From the NCBI RefSeq assembly GCF_001412595.2, contig NZ_CP012640.2, positions 1,178,001 through 1,242,000 of the forward strand: a DNA stretch of 64,000 bases. The letters run 5' to 3'. Shown here in pieces: positions 53,501 to 61,610 of this stretch. A model generated the notes under the pieces. It saw only the letters and a list, made by a program, of their open reading frames with translations, was not told where the DNA came from and did not search any database. Numbering within the stretch: the stretch's first letter is position 1; every line of letters begins with the position of its first letter. The stretch comes from Massilia sp. WG5. GTDB lineage: Bacteria > Pseudomonadota > Gammaproteobacteria > Burkholderiales > Burkholderiaceae_D. The position numbers were made by a program, and so were the translations under genes.

Positions 53501-55475
53501 CGGTTCCGACCTGCTGACCCTGATTAACGACATTCTCGACCTGTCGAAGATCGAGTCCGGCACCGTCACGCTGGACGTGTCCGAGTACCGCTTCTCGGCC
53601 CTGCGCAACTACGTGGACCGCACCTTCCGCCACATGGCCGAAGCCAAGCACCTCGGCTTCCAGGTCGACCTGGCCGACAACCTGCCGACCGCGCTGATGA
53701 CCGACACCACGCGCCTGCAGCAGGTCCTGAAGAACCTGCTGTCGAACGCGTTCAAGTTCACCAGCCACGGCAAGGTCGACCTGACCATCAGCCTGGTGAC
53801 CAGCGGCTGGACCTCCGACCACCCGCACCTGCTGCATGCGGACGCCGTGCTGGCCTTCTCGGTGCGCGACACCGGCGTCGGCATCCCGTCCGACAAGCTG
53901 CAGCTGATCTTCGAAGCCTTCCAGCAGGCCGACGGCTCGACCGCGCGTAAATACGGCGGCACCGGCCTGGGCCTGTCGATCTCGCGCGAACTGGCGCGCC
54001 TGCTGGGCGGCGAGATCCGCGTCGAGTCGACGGTGAACCTCGGTTCCACGTTCACCCTGTACCTGCCCTACAACCGCGCGGGCTTCATCAACTACGAGCA
54101 GACCCGCCAGCCGCAACCGCCGCGCTTCGCGGCGCCGCTGGCCCTGCCTTCCGTGACCGCGCTGCCCAAGGCCCAGCTCGAAGCGGAAGCCGAGGCCGAG
54201 ACCGAAACCGTGGTCACCACCACCTCGGTCGCGGTGCCCGATCCCTCGGGCGGCCTGGTCGAGTACGCAAGCATGCTGGACGACCGCGGCCTGATCGTCC
54301 CGGGCGACCCGTCGGTGCTGATCGTCGAGGATGACGAGCGCTTCGCCAAGACCCTGCTCGACTTCGCCCGCGAGAAGAACTTCAAGGGCATCGTCACCCA
54401 CCGCGGCGATTCGGCGCTGTCGCTGGCGCGCGACTTCCAGCCGGCCGCGATCCTGCTCGACATCGACCTGCCCGACATCGACGGCCTGACCGTGCTGGAA
54501 CGCCTGAAGCGCGACCCGGGCACCCGCCATATCCCGGTGCACGTGCTGTCGGCGATGCGCGAGCGCGAGCGCGCGCTGCGCTCGGGCGCGATCTCCTACA
54601 TCAACAAGCCGGTCAGCCGCGAGATGCTGCAGGAAGAATTCACGCGCATCCAGAAGTTCCTGATGGGCGGCAAGCGCTCGCTGCTGGTGGTCGAGGACGA
54701 CATGGCCCAGCGCGAATCGATCATTTCGCTGATCGGCGATTCCGACGTGCGCATCGTGACCGCCGAGACCGGGGCCGCGGCGCTCGAGGCCCTGGGCAGC
54801 CAGCACTTCGACTGCATGGTGCTGGACCTGACCCTGCCCGACGTCTCCGGTTTCGACCTGCTCGACCAGATCGGCAAGCTGCCGGCCCTGCGCGACCTGC
54901 CGATCGTGATCTACACGGCCCAGGAACTGAACCGCAAGGAAGTCACGAAGCTGAAGCGCTACGCCAAGACCATCGTGGTCAAGGATGCCCGCTCGCCGGA
55001 GCGCCTGCTGGACGAGACCGCGCTGTTCCTGCACCGCTCGCACGCCAGCCTGCCGGATGCGCAGCGCCGGATCCTGGAAGAGATTCATGCGGCCGACGGC
55101 GGCCTGGCCGGACGCAAGGTGCTGATCGTCGACGACGATCTGCGCAACATCTTCGCGCTGTCCTCGCTGCTCGAGCGCCAACAGATGCAGGTCCTGTTTG
55201 CCGAGAACGGCCGCGACGGCATCGAGGTGCTCGAGAAGGACCCGAGCATCGAGATCGTCCTGATGGACATCATGATGCCGGAGATGGACGGCTACGACAC
55301 GATGCGGGCGATCCGCCGCATCCCGAAGTTCAAGTCGCTGCCCATCATCACCCTGACCGCGAAAGCGATGAAGGGCGACCGCGACAAGTGCATCGCCGCC
55401 GGCGCCTCGGACTACATCACCAAGCCGGTCGATGTGGCCCAGCTGCTGTCGATGATGCGCGTTTGGCTCCATTAA
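50541..55475 (+). CDS. Poly-HAMP cytosolic hybrid histidine kinase with three receiver domains
   Basis: A 1644-residue protein without TM helices. After an N-terminal region (about 1-150, one more diverged HAMP-like unit) come six nearly identical 92-residue units (about 157-708; each with [18 protein letters not shown], then GTWKDLTD, then [15 protein letters not shown]), a GAF domain (about 720-865), a coiled coil, HisKA with His949 ([12 protein letters not shown]), an ATPase domain ([12 protein letters not shown]) and three receivers (about 1258-1375, 1380-1500, 1525-1640; the last with [13 protein letters not shown]). This architecture recalls fungal Nik1-type osmosensing kinases and similar large bacterial kinases. 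The degenerate CheR gene follows 22 bp downstream. The sensed signal is unknown. Confidence 0.93.
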   Translation: MNNMTDMAEQLDVKLLLSTLMALKKGDFSVRMPSDWTGVSGKIADTLNDIIETKQKMVETVTEVSRVVGREGHLTQRADVPGVVGGWSTIISSVNTLIDDLVRPTTEMARVIGAVAKGDLSQTMALEVDGHPLKGQYLRAATTANTMVEQLSSFSSEVTRVAREVGTEGKLGGQAYVPGVAGTWKDLTDSVNSMAGNLTSQVRNIAEVTTAVANGDLSKKITVDVRGEILQLKDTINVMVDQLRSFASEVTRVAREVGTEGKLGGQAYVPGVGGTWKDLTDNVNFMASNLTGQVRNIAAVTTAVANGDLSKKITVDVKGEILELKNTINVMVDQLSSFASEVTRVAREVGTEGKLGGQAQVKGVAGTWKDLTDSVNSMAGNLTGQVRNIADVTTAVANGDLSKKITVDVKGEILELKNTINVMVDQLNSFASEVTRVAREVGTEGRLGGQANVPGVAGTWKDLTDGVNSMAGNLTGQVRNIADVTTAVANGDLSKKITVDVKGEILELKNTINVMVDQLSSFASEVTRVAREVGTEGKLGGQAYVPGVGGTWKDLTDNVNFMASNLTGQVRNIAAVTTAVARGDLSKKITLDVKGEILELKDTINVMVDQLSSFASEVTRVAREVGTEGKLGGQANVSGVAGTWKDLTENVNQLAANLTNQMRAIGEVATAVTRGDLSRSIQVEARGEMSYLKDNINEMIRNLKETTQKNAQQDWLKTNLARFTRLLQGQRDLGAVTKLILSELAPLITAHHGVFYMMDSEGVDARLRLIASYGYRSSRKLPTSFLPGEGLVGQCALEKTRIWLTDVPRDYIQVSSGLGAAPPTNIVVLPILFEQQVKAVIEIASLDRFTETHLSFLDQLMESIGVVLNTIEANSRTESLLTQSQSLAQELQQTNQELAEKARLLSEQNIEVERKNREVEQAKLALEEKATQLALSSKYKSEFLANMSHELRTPLNSLLILAQQLSDNPEGNLSMKQVEFAKTIHGSGSDLLTLINDILDLSKIESGTVTLDVSEYRFSALRNYVDRTFRHMAEAKHLGFQVDLADNLPTALMTDTTRLQQVLKNLLSNAFKFTSHGKVDLTISLVTSGWTSDHPHLLHADAVLAFSVRDTGVGIPSDKLQLIFEAFQQADGSTARKYGGTGLGLSISRELARLLGGEIRVESTVNLGSTFTLYLPYNRAGFINYEQTRQPQPPRFAAPLALPSVTALPKAQLEAEAEAETETVVTTTSVAVPDPSGGLVEYASMLDDRGLIVPGDPSVLIVEDDERFAKTLLDFAREKNFKGIVTHRGDSALSLARDFQPAAILLDIDLPDIDGLTVLERLKRDPGTRHIPVHVLSAMRERERALRSGAISYINKPVSREMLQEEFTRIQKFLMGGKRSLLVVEDDMAQRESIISLIGDSDVRIVTAETGAAALEALGSQHFDCMVLDLTLPDVSGFDLLDQIGKLPALRDLPIVIYTAQELNRKEVTKLKRYAKTIVVKDARSPERLLDETALFLHRSHASLPDAQRRILEEIHAADGGLAGRKVLIVDDDLRNIFALSSLLERQQMQVLFAENGRDGIEVLEKDPSIEIVLMDIMMPEMDGYDTMRAIRRIPKFKSLPIITLTAKAMKGDRDKCIAAGASDYITKPVDVAQLLSMMRVWLH
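51009..52664 (+). repeat. Six tandem 276-bp coding repeats (HAMP units)
   Basis: Successive units start at 51009, 51285, 51561, 51837, 52113 and 52389, exactly 276 bp apart (92 codons). Units 2 and 5 are almost the same at protein level ([23 protein letters not shown] in both), while neighbours differ, which points to recent exchange between units. Unit 6 diverges at its 3' end. This is a likely site of length variation. Confidence 0.95.
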
Positions 55476-55497
55476 TGGCTGCATTGAGGAGCGAAGC

Positions 55498-56352
55498 ATG
55501 AATGCGTGGACCGGCCTGGCCGCCGGGCTCGCGGTCGAGGAACTGGAGACGGAGCTGCTGCTGGAAGCGATCTTCCAGCGCTTCGGCTACGACTTCCGCG
55601 CCTATGACCGCGCGGCCCTGCGCGCCAAACTGAACCAGGCGACGCGCGAGCTTGGCGCCGCCACCCTGTCCGGCCTGCAGGAGCGCGCGCTGCACGGCGC
55701 CGATGCCGCATCGAGCCTGCTGCGTGCGCTGTCGCCGGCCCCGGCGCCCCTGTTCGACTGCGTCGGCCATGCGGCGCGGCTGCGCAGCGTGCTGGCGCCC
55801 TCGCTGCGCGGCTGGCCGGTGCCGCGGGTCTGGCTGGCCGAATGCACCGGCGTGGGCGAAGCCTGGACCCTGGCGATCGTGCTGGCCGAGGAAGGCGTGC
55901 TGGGCAAGCTCGACATCCACGCCACCCTCGCCAACGAAGAGCTGGCGGGCGGCATGCAGGATGCCTGCCTGCCGCTGGCCGAGCTGGAAGCGGCGCGCCA
56001 GCGCCATCTGGACAGCGGCGGGCGCGGCGACCTGGGAGCCTTCTTCGAGATCGAGGAAGGGCCAGAGGGCCAATGCGCACGCCTGCGCGCCGACCTGCGG
56101 CGGCGCATCACCTGGTCGCAGTACAGCCTGGTGACGGACGCCTCCTTCAACGAGTTCCAGGCGATCCTGTGCTGCCACGCGCTGGGCGATTTCGGCCCGG
56201 TGCTGCGCCAGCGCGTGCTGCGCCTGTTCCACGACAGCCTGGCGCGCTTCGGCGTGCTGTGCCTGGACAGCCAGCTGTCGGTGGCGGATGCGCATGCAGG
56301 AACCTACCAGGCGATCGAGGGGGATCGGCCATGGTACAAACGGGTGGGTTGA
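55498..56352 (+). CDS. CheR-like protein, SAM motif degenerate
   Basis: A 284-residue protein recognisable as a CheR-type methyltransferase: an N-terminal helical part (LLLEAIFQRFGYDFRAYDRAALRAKL), a middle Rossmann part (RVWLAECTGVGEAWTLAIVLAEEG) and a C-terminal FNEFQAILCCHALGDFGPVLRQRVLRLFHDSL. In active CheR these read RIWSAGCSTGEEAYSLAM, HATD and ILCRNVLIYFD. Here the glycine-rich SAM loop, the acidic residue (HATL instead of HATD) and the Arg-Asn pair are lost, so methyl transfer is unlikely. It starts 22 bp after the poly-HAMP kinase with GGAG before its ATG, so it is probably cotranscribed and may bind the kinase. Confidence 0.8.
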   Translation: MNAWTGLAAGLAVEELETELLLEAIFQRFGYDFRAYDRAALRAKLNQATRELGAATLSGLQERALHGADAASSLLRALSPAPAPLFDCVGHAARLRSVLAPSLRGWPVPRVWLAECTGVGEAWTLAIVLAEEGVLGKLDIHATLANEELAGGMQDACLPLAELEAARQRHLDSGGRGDLGAFFEIEEGPEGQCARLRADLRRRITWSQYSLVTDASFNEFQAILCCHALGDFGPVLRQRVLRLFHDSLARFGVLCLDSQLSVADAHAGTYQAIEGDRPWYKRVG

Positions 56353-56383
56353 CGCAAGAACAGCATGTCATTCGAGAGGCCGT

Positions 56384-57490
56384 ATGGATGCGCAGCGCTT
56401 CGACAGTCTGGTCCGTTCCATCTACGAAGGGGTGCTCGCGCCGTCCGGCTGGCATCCCGTCCTCGCCGAGCTGCGGCGCGAACTCGGCGCCGAACAATCG
56501 GCCTACCTGGTCCATGACCGCAACACCCGGCGCACCCTGATCGCCGAAGTCGCCCAGCTCGACCTCGATTTCGTGCGCCAGTACGAAACCCGCTACGTGG
56601 ACCTCGACCCGGTCCGTCCCGTCGTCGACGCCATGCCGGAGGGCGGCTGGTTCATCGACGAGCGCGAGCTGGGCGCCAGCACCAGGCGCACCAGCGAGTT
56701 CTACCAGGATTTCCTGCGCCCTTACGGCCTCGGCGCCATTATCTGCACCCCCCTCATCAACGAAGGCCCGACCCTGGCCGGCCTCTCTTTCCAGTCGCAC
56801 CTGCGCGACCGCGAGCCCGGCGACGCCAAGTTGCGCCGCCTCCGGCCCCTGGTTCCGCACCTGCGCTGCGCTGCCCGGCTGCGCGCCCGCTTCGGCGAAC
56901 TGGCGCGCCATGCGGACCTCGGCAGGCGCATGCTGGACCGCTTCAGCATGCCGCTGATGGTCATCGACGCCCACGCGCGGGTGCTGATCGCGAATGCCGC
57001 CGCCGAGCAGTGGTTGAGTGAAGAAGGCCATTTGTTCAGCCGCGTCTGCGCGGCCGGCTGCGGCGTCAGGCGGCTCCAGCTCGAACGCCTGGCCAGGACC
57101 GTATGCGCCGGCAGCGGCCCGGCAATGCCCGCCGCGCTGCAACTGACGGAAGCCGGCGCCGCCGCGATCCTGGTCGGCCTGCCGCTGGCGCCCGCGCATG
57201 CGCTGTCCGGCGTGTTCCACGAGCCGGTCGGCATGCTGGCCGTCCTGCGGCCGCATAAGCCCCAGCAGGCCAGCCTCGGCCTGCTGCGCGAACTCTACGG
57301 CCTGAGCAAGGCGGAAGTGCGGCTGGTGCTGGCCTGGTCCAGCGCCGGCAGCCTGGCCGACGCCGCCGCCGCGCTGAACCTCGGCCTCGAAACCGCGCGC
57401 ACCCAGATCAAGTCGGTGTTCCGCAAGACCGGCTGCGCCAGCCAGACCGCGCTGACGCGGCTGGTGGCCAGCCTTGGCGCGCTGCACTGA
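56384..57490 (+). CDS. LuxR-type HTH transcriptional regulator
   Basis: A 368-residue regulator with a C-terminal LuxR-like HTH (about 308-365: LYGLSKAEVRLVLAWSSAGSLADAAAALNLGLETARTQIKSVFRKTGCASQTAL). The N-terminal part (about 1-180) resembles PAS/GAF-like sensory folds without a receiver, and a second PAS-like segment (FSMPLMVIDAHARVLIANAAAEQWL) sits near residue 190. I chose the ATG at 56384 (MDAQRFDSLV), preceded by GAGAGG. It is 31 bp from the CheR-like gene on the same strand, so it could be the transcriptional output of the same signalling operon, although no direct link is shown. Confidence 0.83.
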   Translation: MDAQRFDSLVRSIYEGVLAPSGWHPVLAELRRELGAEQSAYLVHDRNTRRTLIAEVAQLDLDFVRQYETRYVDLDPVRPVVDAMPEGGWFIDERELGASTRRTSEFYQDFLRPYGLGAIICTPLINEGPTLAGLSFQSHLRDREPGDAKLRRLRPLVPHLRCAARLRARFGELARHADLGRRMLDRFSMPLMVIDAHARVLIANAAAEQWLSEEGHLFSRVCAAGCGVRRLQLERLARTVCAGSGPAMPAALQLTEAGAAAILVGLPLAPAHALSGVFHEPVGMLAVLRPHKPQQASLGLLRELYGLSKAEVRLVLAWSSAGSLADAAAALNLGLETARTQIKSVFRKTGCASQTALTRLVASLGALH

Positions 57491-57586
57491 TTGCAGGCGC
57501 TTTTCACCCATGCGGGTGATTCAAGCGAGCGCGACTGTATTTACAATGGGTCGATGCCAGTCTTTTTCCACCAGGAGGGACCCATC

Positions 57587-58039
57587 ATGAAGACCATGCC
57601 GGCCGTTTTGATTCCGCTACTGGCCGCCGGTGCGCTCGGCGCCGCGGGCGCCGCGCCGCCCGCGAAGGACATCGTTGCCACCAAGGAAGCGCCGGCCGCG
57701 GTCGGCCCGTATTCGCAGGCCGTACGGTCCGGCAACCTGGTGTTCCTGGCGGGCCAGCTGCCGATCGACCCGAAGACCAACCAGGCGCGCACCGGGCCGA
57801 TCGAGGAACAGGCCGCCCAGGTGCTGGACAACCTGAAGGCGGTGCTGGCGGCGGACGGCATGTCGATGGATAACGTGGTGTCGACCACGGTGTACGTGAA
57901 GAACCTGGACGATTTTCCGAAACTGAACGCGGTCTACGGCAAGTATTTCACCGACAAGCCGCCTGCCCGCGCGACGGTGCAGGTCGACCGCCTGCCGAAG
58001 GATGTGGCGGTCGAGATCTCGGCGATCGCGGTGCGCTGA
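57587..58039 (+). CDS. Exported RidA family protein
   Basis: A 150-residue protein with a signal peptide (about 1-22; LIPLLAAGALGAAGAAPPA) followed by a complete RidA domain (ATKEAPAAVGPYSQAVRSGNLVFLAGQLPID at its start and KPPARATVQVDRLPKDVAVEISAIAV at its end, including the Arg that binds the substrate carboxylate). It is closer to canonical RidA than the RidA at 6731 and would sit in the periplasm. A strong AGGAGG lies before the ATG. Why a deaminase for cytosolic intermediates is exported is unclear. Confidence 0.87.
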   Translation: MKTMPAVLIPLLAAGALGAAGAAPPAKDIVATKEAPAAVGPYSQAVRSGNLVFLAGQLPIDPKTNQARTGPIEEQAAQVLDNLKAVLAADGMSMDNVVSTTVYVKNLDDFPKLNAVYGKYFTDKPPARATVQVDRLPKDVAVEISAIAVR

Positions 58040-58046
58040 TCGTCGC

Positions 58047-58670
58047 TCAGAAGGCCTGCGCGCTCGGCCGCTCCGCCACCCGGTCGCGCCAGGCCTGCAG
58101 GTGCCCAAAGCCCTCCTCGCCCGGCCGGAACTTCATCAGCCCGCGCGCGAACTCCAGCGCGCAGAAGGCCGTGATGTCGGCGATCGTGAAGCGGTCGCCG
58201 GCCACGAAGGCCTGCTGCGCCAATACGCCGTCCAGCCAGCGCGCCGTATCGCGCATCTTCTGGCCTTGCGTGGCGCCGAACTCGGCGAACTGCGGCTGCT
58301 CCAGCGGCGCCAGGCCCGGGTGGGTGTGGCGGATGCAGTTGGCGATCCTCAGGAACAGCTGCAGCTCGCAGCGCCGGTCGGCCATCTCGATGAAGGCGCG
58401 CTCCTCGAAGCCTTCGCCCATCAGGTTGGGTTGCGGGTACAGCCCTTCCAGGTAGGTGCAGATGGCGCGGGTCTCGGCCAGCTGCCGGCCGTCGTCCAGT
58501 TCCAGCACCGGGATCTGGGCCATCGGGTTCATGCCGGTGAAGGACTCGCTCCTGTGCTCGCCCTTGAACAGGTCGACCGGAACCAGCTCGATGCCGGTGA
58601 TGCCCTTTTCGGCGATGAACATCAGCACGCGGCGCGGGTTCGGGGTGCGGTGGCTGGTGAACAGCTTCAT
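58047..58670 (-). CDS. Glutathione S-transferase
   Basis: A 207-residue cytosolic GST: a thioredoxin-like N-terminal domain (KLFTSHRTPNPRRVLMFIAEKG at the start; NPMAQIPVLELDDGRQLAETRAICTYLE, including the cis-Pro and the ES/ET glutathione-binding pair) and an all-helical C-terminal domain (about 90-200). GST proteins conjugate glutathione to electrophiles or act as peroxidases. AGGAG lies before the ATG at 58670. It converges with the exported RidA gene (7 bp) and is divergent from the M1 peptidase gene. Confidence 0.9.
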   Translation of the reverse strand: MKLFTSHRTPNPRRVLMFIAEKGITGIELVPVDLFKGEHRSESFTGMNPMAQIPVLELDDGRQLAETRAICTYLEGLYPQPNLMGEGFEERAFIEMADRRCELQLFLRIANCIRHTHPGLAPLEQPQFAEFGATQGQKMRDTARWLDGVLAQQAFVAGDRFTIADITAFCALEFARGLMKFRPGEEGFGHLQAWRDRVAERPSAQAF

Positions 58671-58805
58671 GGTTCTCCTCCAGGTTGTGATTGTGTCCAC
58701 GATGATAGCGCATCGCTTCATATACTTTTCCATACAATTGACCGTTTGACAGCGCTGTCCGGTAATCGTAGATTCGTGGACTAATTCAAACCAAATAGGT
58801 ACACC

Positions 58806-61481
58806 ATGCACCGCAGCCTGATCTCCGCCGCAGTAGCCCTTGCCTTCGCCGCCCTGCCCGTCCACCACGCCGCCGCCGCGCCCAGGTCCATCGCCGCGCC
58901 GGCCAAGGAAGCGACCACCCAGCTGCCGCGCGGCGTGATCCCGAGCCACTACGAGATCTCGCTGACGCCGGACGCCGCCGCCGGCCGTTTCGCCGCCCAG
59001 GCCACCATTACCGTCAACGTCACCAGGGCCACCGACCGCATCACCCTGAACGCGGCCGACCTCAGCTTCCACAGTGCGAGCCTGGCCCCGGCCGCCGGCG
59101 GCGCTTCGCAAACCGCCAGGGTGAGCGTCGATGCCGCGGCCCAGACCGCGAGCTTCGCCTTCGAACGCCCGCTCGCGCCCGGCCTCTACAAGCTGGCCCT
59201 CGACTACAGCGGCGTGATCGGCACCCAGGCGGTCGGCCTGTTTTCGCTCGACTACCCCGGCGCGGACGGCAAGCAGCAGCGCGCCCTCTACACCCAGTTC
59301 GAGAACTCGGACGCGCGCCGCATGATCCCTTCCTGGGACGAGCCGGCCTACAAGGCGAGCTTCTCGCTGCAAGTCACCATCCCGGCCGGCCAGATGGCGG
59401 TCAGTAACATGCCGGCGGCGAGCACCAGCACCCTGCCGGACGGCCGCCGGAAGGTCGTCTTCGCCGAGACGCCGAAGATGTCGACCTACCTGCTGTTCTT
59501 CGCGCTGGGCGACTTCGAGCGCGCCACCACGAAGGTCGAGGGCACCGAACTGGGCGTGGTGACGCGCCGCGGCGCGATCGACCAGGCCAGCTTCGCGCTC
59601 GACTCCTCGAAGGAGATCCTGCGCGAGTACAACGACTACTTCGGCGTGCGCTACCCGCTGCCGAAGCTCGACAACATCGCCGGCGCCGGCCGCAGCCAGT
59701 TCTTCGGCGCGATGGAGAACTGGGGCGCGATCTTCACCTTCGAGTACGCGCTGCTGTTCGATCCGGCCAACTCGACCCAGCACGACCGCCAGGAAATCTT
59801 CGCCACCGCGGCCCACGAGATGGCGCACCAGTGGTTCGGCGACCTGGTCACGATGCGCTGGTGGGACGACCTCTGGCTCAACGAAGGCTTCGCCTCCTGG
59901 ATGGAGAGCCGGATGACGGCGCGCCTGCACCCGGAGTGGAATACGCGCCTGGGCGCGGTCAACAGCCGCGACGGCGCGATGTTCCGCGACTCGGTCGCCG
60001 CCACCCACCCTGTGGTCCAGCACATCGAGACCGTCGAACAGGCCAACCAGGCCTTCGACGAGATCACCTACCAGAAGGGCGAAGCGGTGATCCGCATGCT
60101 GGAAGCCTATGTGGGCGAGAACGCCTGGCGCAGCGGCGTGCGCAGCTACATGAAGGCCCACGCCTACGGCAACACCGTCTCCGACGACCTGTGGAAGCAG
60201 ATCGAAAAGGCGGCCGGCAAGCCGGTCACGGCGATCGCCCACGACTTCACGCTGCAGCCCGGCGTGCCGCTGATCCGTGTCGGCGCACCGGTGTGCAGGA
60301 ACGGCATGAGCAGCGTCCCGCTGACCCAGGAAGAATTCTCGCGCGACCAGCCGAACCGGAAACCGCTGGCCTGGCGCGTGCCGGTGATCGCGCAGGTCGC
60401 GGGCAATGCGAAGCAGGCGACCACGCTGGTCTCCGGCGGCAAGGGCGTCATCGCCGTCCCGGGCTGCGGCGCGGTGATCGTCAACGCCGGCCAGAGCGGC
60501 TACTACCGCACCCTGTACGCGCCCAAGGAATTCGCGCAGCTGGCGCAATCCTTCGCCACGCTGGCGCCGATCGACCAGCTCGGCCTGCTGTCGGACAGCA
60601 CCGCGCTGGGCCTGGCCGGGCTGCAGCCGGCGACCAGCGCGCTGGAGCTCATCAAGGCCACCCCGGTCAGCGCCGATCCGCAGGTCTGGAGCCGCATCGC
60701 CGGCGTGTTCGAGGGCCTGCACTGGCGTCTTGAGAGTGAAATGCGAGGCGACGCCGCGCGCCGGCACCGCCTGGACGCCTTCGCGATCGCACGCCTGGCG
60801 CCGGTGATGGCGCAGACCGGCTGGGAAGCGCATGGCGGCGAGCTGTCCGCCGTCGCCAACCTGCGCGAGCAGCTGATCGAGACCCTGAGCGAACTTGGCG
60901 ACACCACCGTGGTCGCCGAGGCGCGCCGCCGCTATGCCGCGATGGACAAGGATCCGTCCAGCGTGCCGGGGCCGCTGCGCAAGACCGTGCTGTCGGTGGT
61001 CGCCCAGCATGCCGACGCCGCCACCTGGGATGCGCTGCGCAGCCGCGCCCGCGCCGAAACCAACCCGCTGCTGCGCGACCGCCTGTACACGCTGCTCGCC
61101 AGCAGCCGCGACCGCGCCCTCGCCGAGCGCGCCCTGCAGCTGGCGCTGACGGACGAGCCGGGCGTGACCAACAGCGCGGCGATGATCTCGATGGTGGCCC
61201 AGCGCTATCCGGACATGGCGGTCGACTTCGCGCTGGCCCACGTCGACAAGATCAACGAGCGGGTCGACGCCAGCTCGCGCAGCCGCTATTTCGCGCGGCT
61301 CGGCCACACGTCCGCGAATCCGGCCATGATCGACAAGCTGAAGAACTACGCCCAGGCCAACCTGGCGCCGAGCTCGCGCGGCGACGTCGATGCCGCCATC
61401 GCGGCAATCCAGGACCGCATCAAGACGAATGCCGCACGGCTGCCGGAGATCGATGCCTGGCTGCAACAGCAAGGCAGCTAA
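58806..61481 (+). CDS. M1 family zinc aminopeptidase, exported
   Basis: An 891-residue M1 metallopeptidase. The leader (about 1-24) is a signal peptide. Domain I and the catalytic domain contain GAMEN (301-305, substrate N-terminus binding) and the zinc motif HEMAHQWFGDLVTMRWWDDLWLNEGFASW (H337, E338, H341 and Glu360). A C-terminal ERAP1-like helical domain (about 580-880) follows. It removes N-terminal residues from peptides in the periplasm or outside. The gene is divergent from GST; the structured repeat copy 2 starts 3 bp after its stop codon and may affect the mRNA end. Confidence 0.94.
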   Translation: MHRSLISAAVALAFAALPVHHAAAAPRSIAAPAKEATTQLPRGVIPSHYEISLTPDAAAGRFAAQATITVNVTRATDRITLNAADLSFHSASLAPAAGGASQTARVSVDAAAQTASFAFERPLAPGLYKLALDYSGVIGTQAVGLFSLDYPGADGKQQRALYTQFENSDARRMIPSWDEPAYKASFSLQVTIPAGQMAVSNMPAASTSTLPDGRRKVVFAETPKMSTYLLFFALGDFERATTKVEGTELGVVTRRGAIDQASFALDSSKEILREYNDYFGVRYPLPKLDNIAGAGRSQFFGAMENWGAIFTFEYALLFDPANSTQHDRQEIFATAAHEMAHQWFGDLVTMRWWDDLWLNEGFASWMESRMTARLHPEWNTRLGAVNSRDGAMFRDSVAATHPVVQHIETVEQANQAFDEITYQKGEAVIRMLEAYVGENAWRSGVRSYMKAHAYGNTVSDDLWKQIEKAAGKPVTAIAHDFTLQPGVPLIRVGAPVCRNGMSSVPLTQEEFSRDQPNRKPLAWRVPVIAQVAGNAKQATTLVSGGKGVIAVPGCGAVIVNAGQSGYYRTLYAPKEFAQLAQSFATLAPIDQLGLLSDSTALGLAGLQPATSALELIKATPVSADPQVWSRIAGVFEGLHWRLESEMRGDAARRHRLDAFAIARLAPVMAQTGWEAHGGELSAVANLREQLIETLSELGDTTVVAEARRRYAAMDKDPSSVPGPLRKTVLSVVAQHADAATWDALRSRARAETNPLLRDRLYTLLASSRDRALAERALQLALTDEPGVTNSAAMISMVAQRYPDMAVDFALAHVDKINERVDASSRSRYFARLGHTSANPAMIDKLKNYAQANLAPSSRGDVDAAIAAIQDRIKTNAARLPEIDAWLQQQGS

Positions 61482-61484
61482 ACA

Positions 61485-61601
61485 AAAGCGCCTGCAACGC
61501 AGCCATGAGGGCGTTGCCCCAGGGCAAGGCGCGTGGGCGAAGACAGTACGCCAGTACGGCAAGGCCATGCAACGCAGCCATGAGGGCGTTGCAGGTGCTT
61601 T
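61485..61601. repeat. Structured intergenic repeat, copy 2
   Basis: A 117-bp element between the M1 peptidase and glpD genes. Its 16-bp ends (61485-61500 and 61586-61601) pair with one G-T wobble at the same position as in copy 1. It shares GGCGAAGACAGTACG (61536-61550), AGTACGGC (61553-61560) and CAGGGCAAGG with copy 1. In addition GCAACGC-AGCCATGAGG-GCGTTGC occurs twice in direct orientation near both ends, each a hairpin by itself. Confidence 0.85.
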
Positions 61602-61610
61602 ACGGCTGAC

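Noticed and set aside
50538-55499. Minus-strand open frame of about 1650 codons opposite the poly-HAMP kinase, with His/Val/Arg-rich repeats
   Set aside because: It mirrors the 276-bp repeats of the real gene; the plus-strand reading has complete kinase and receiver motifs.
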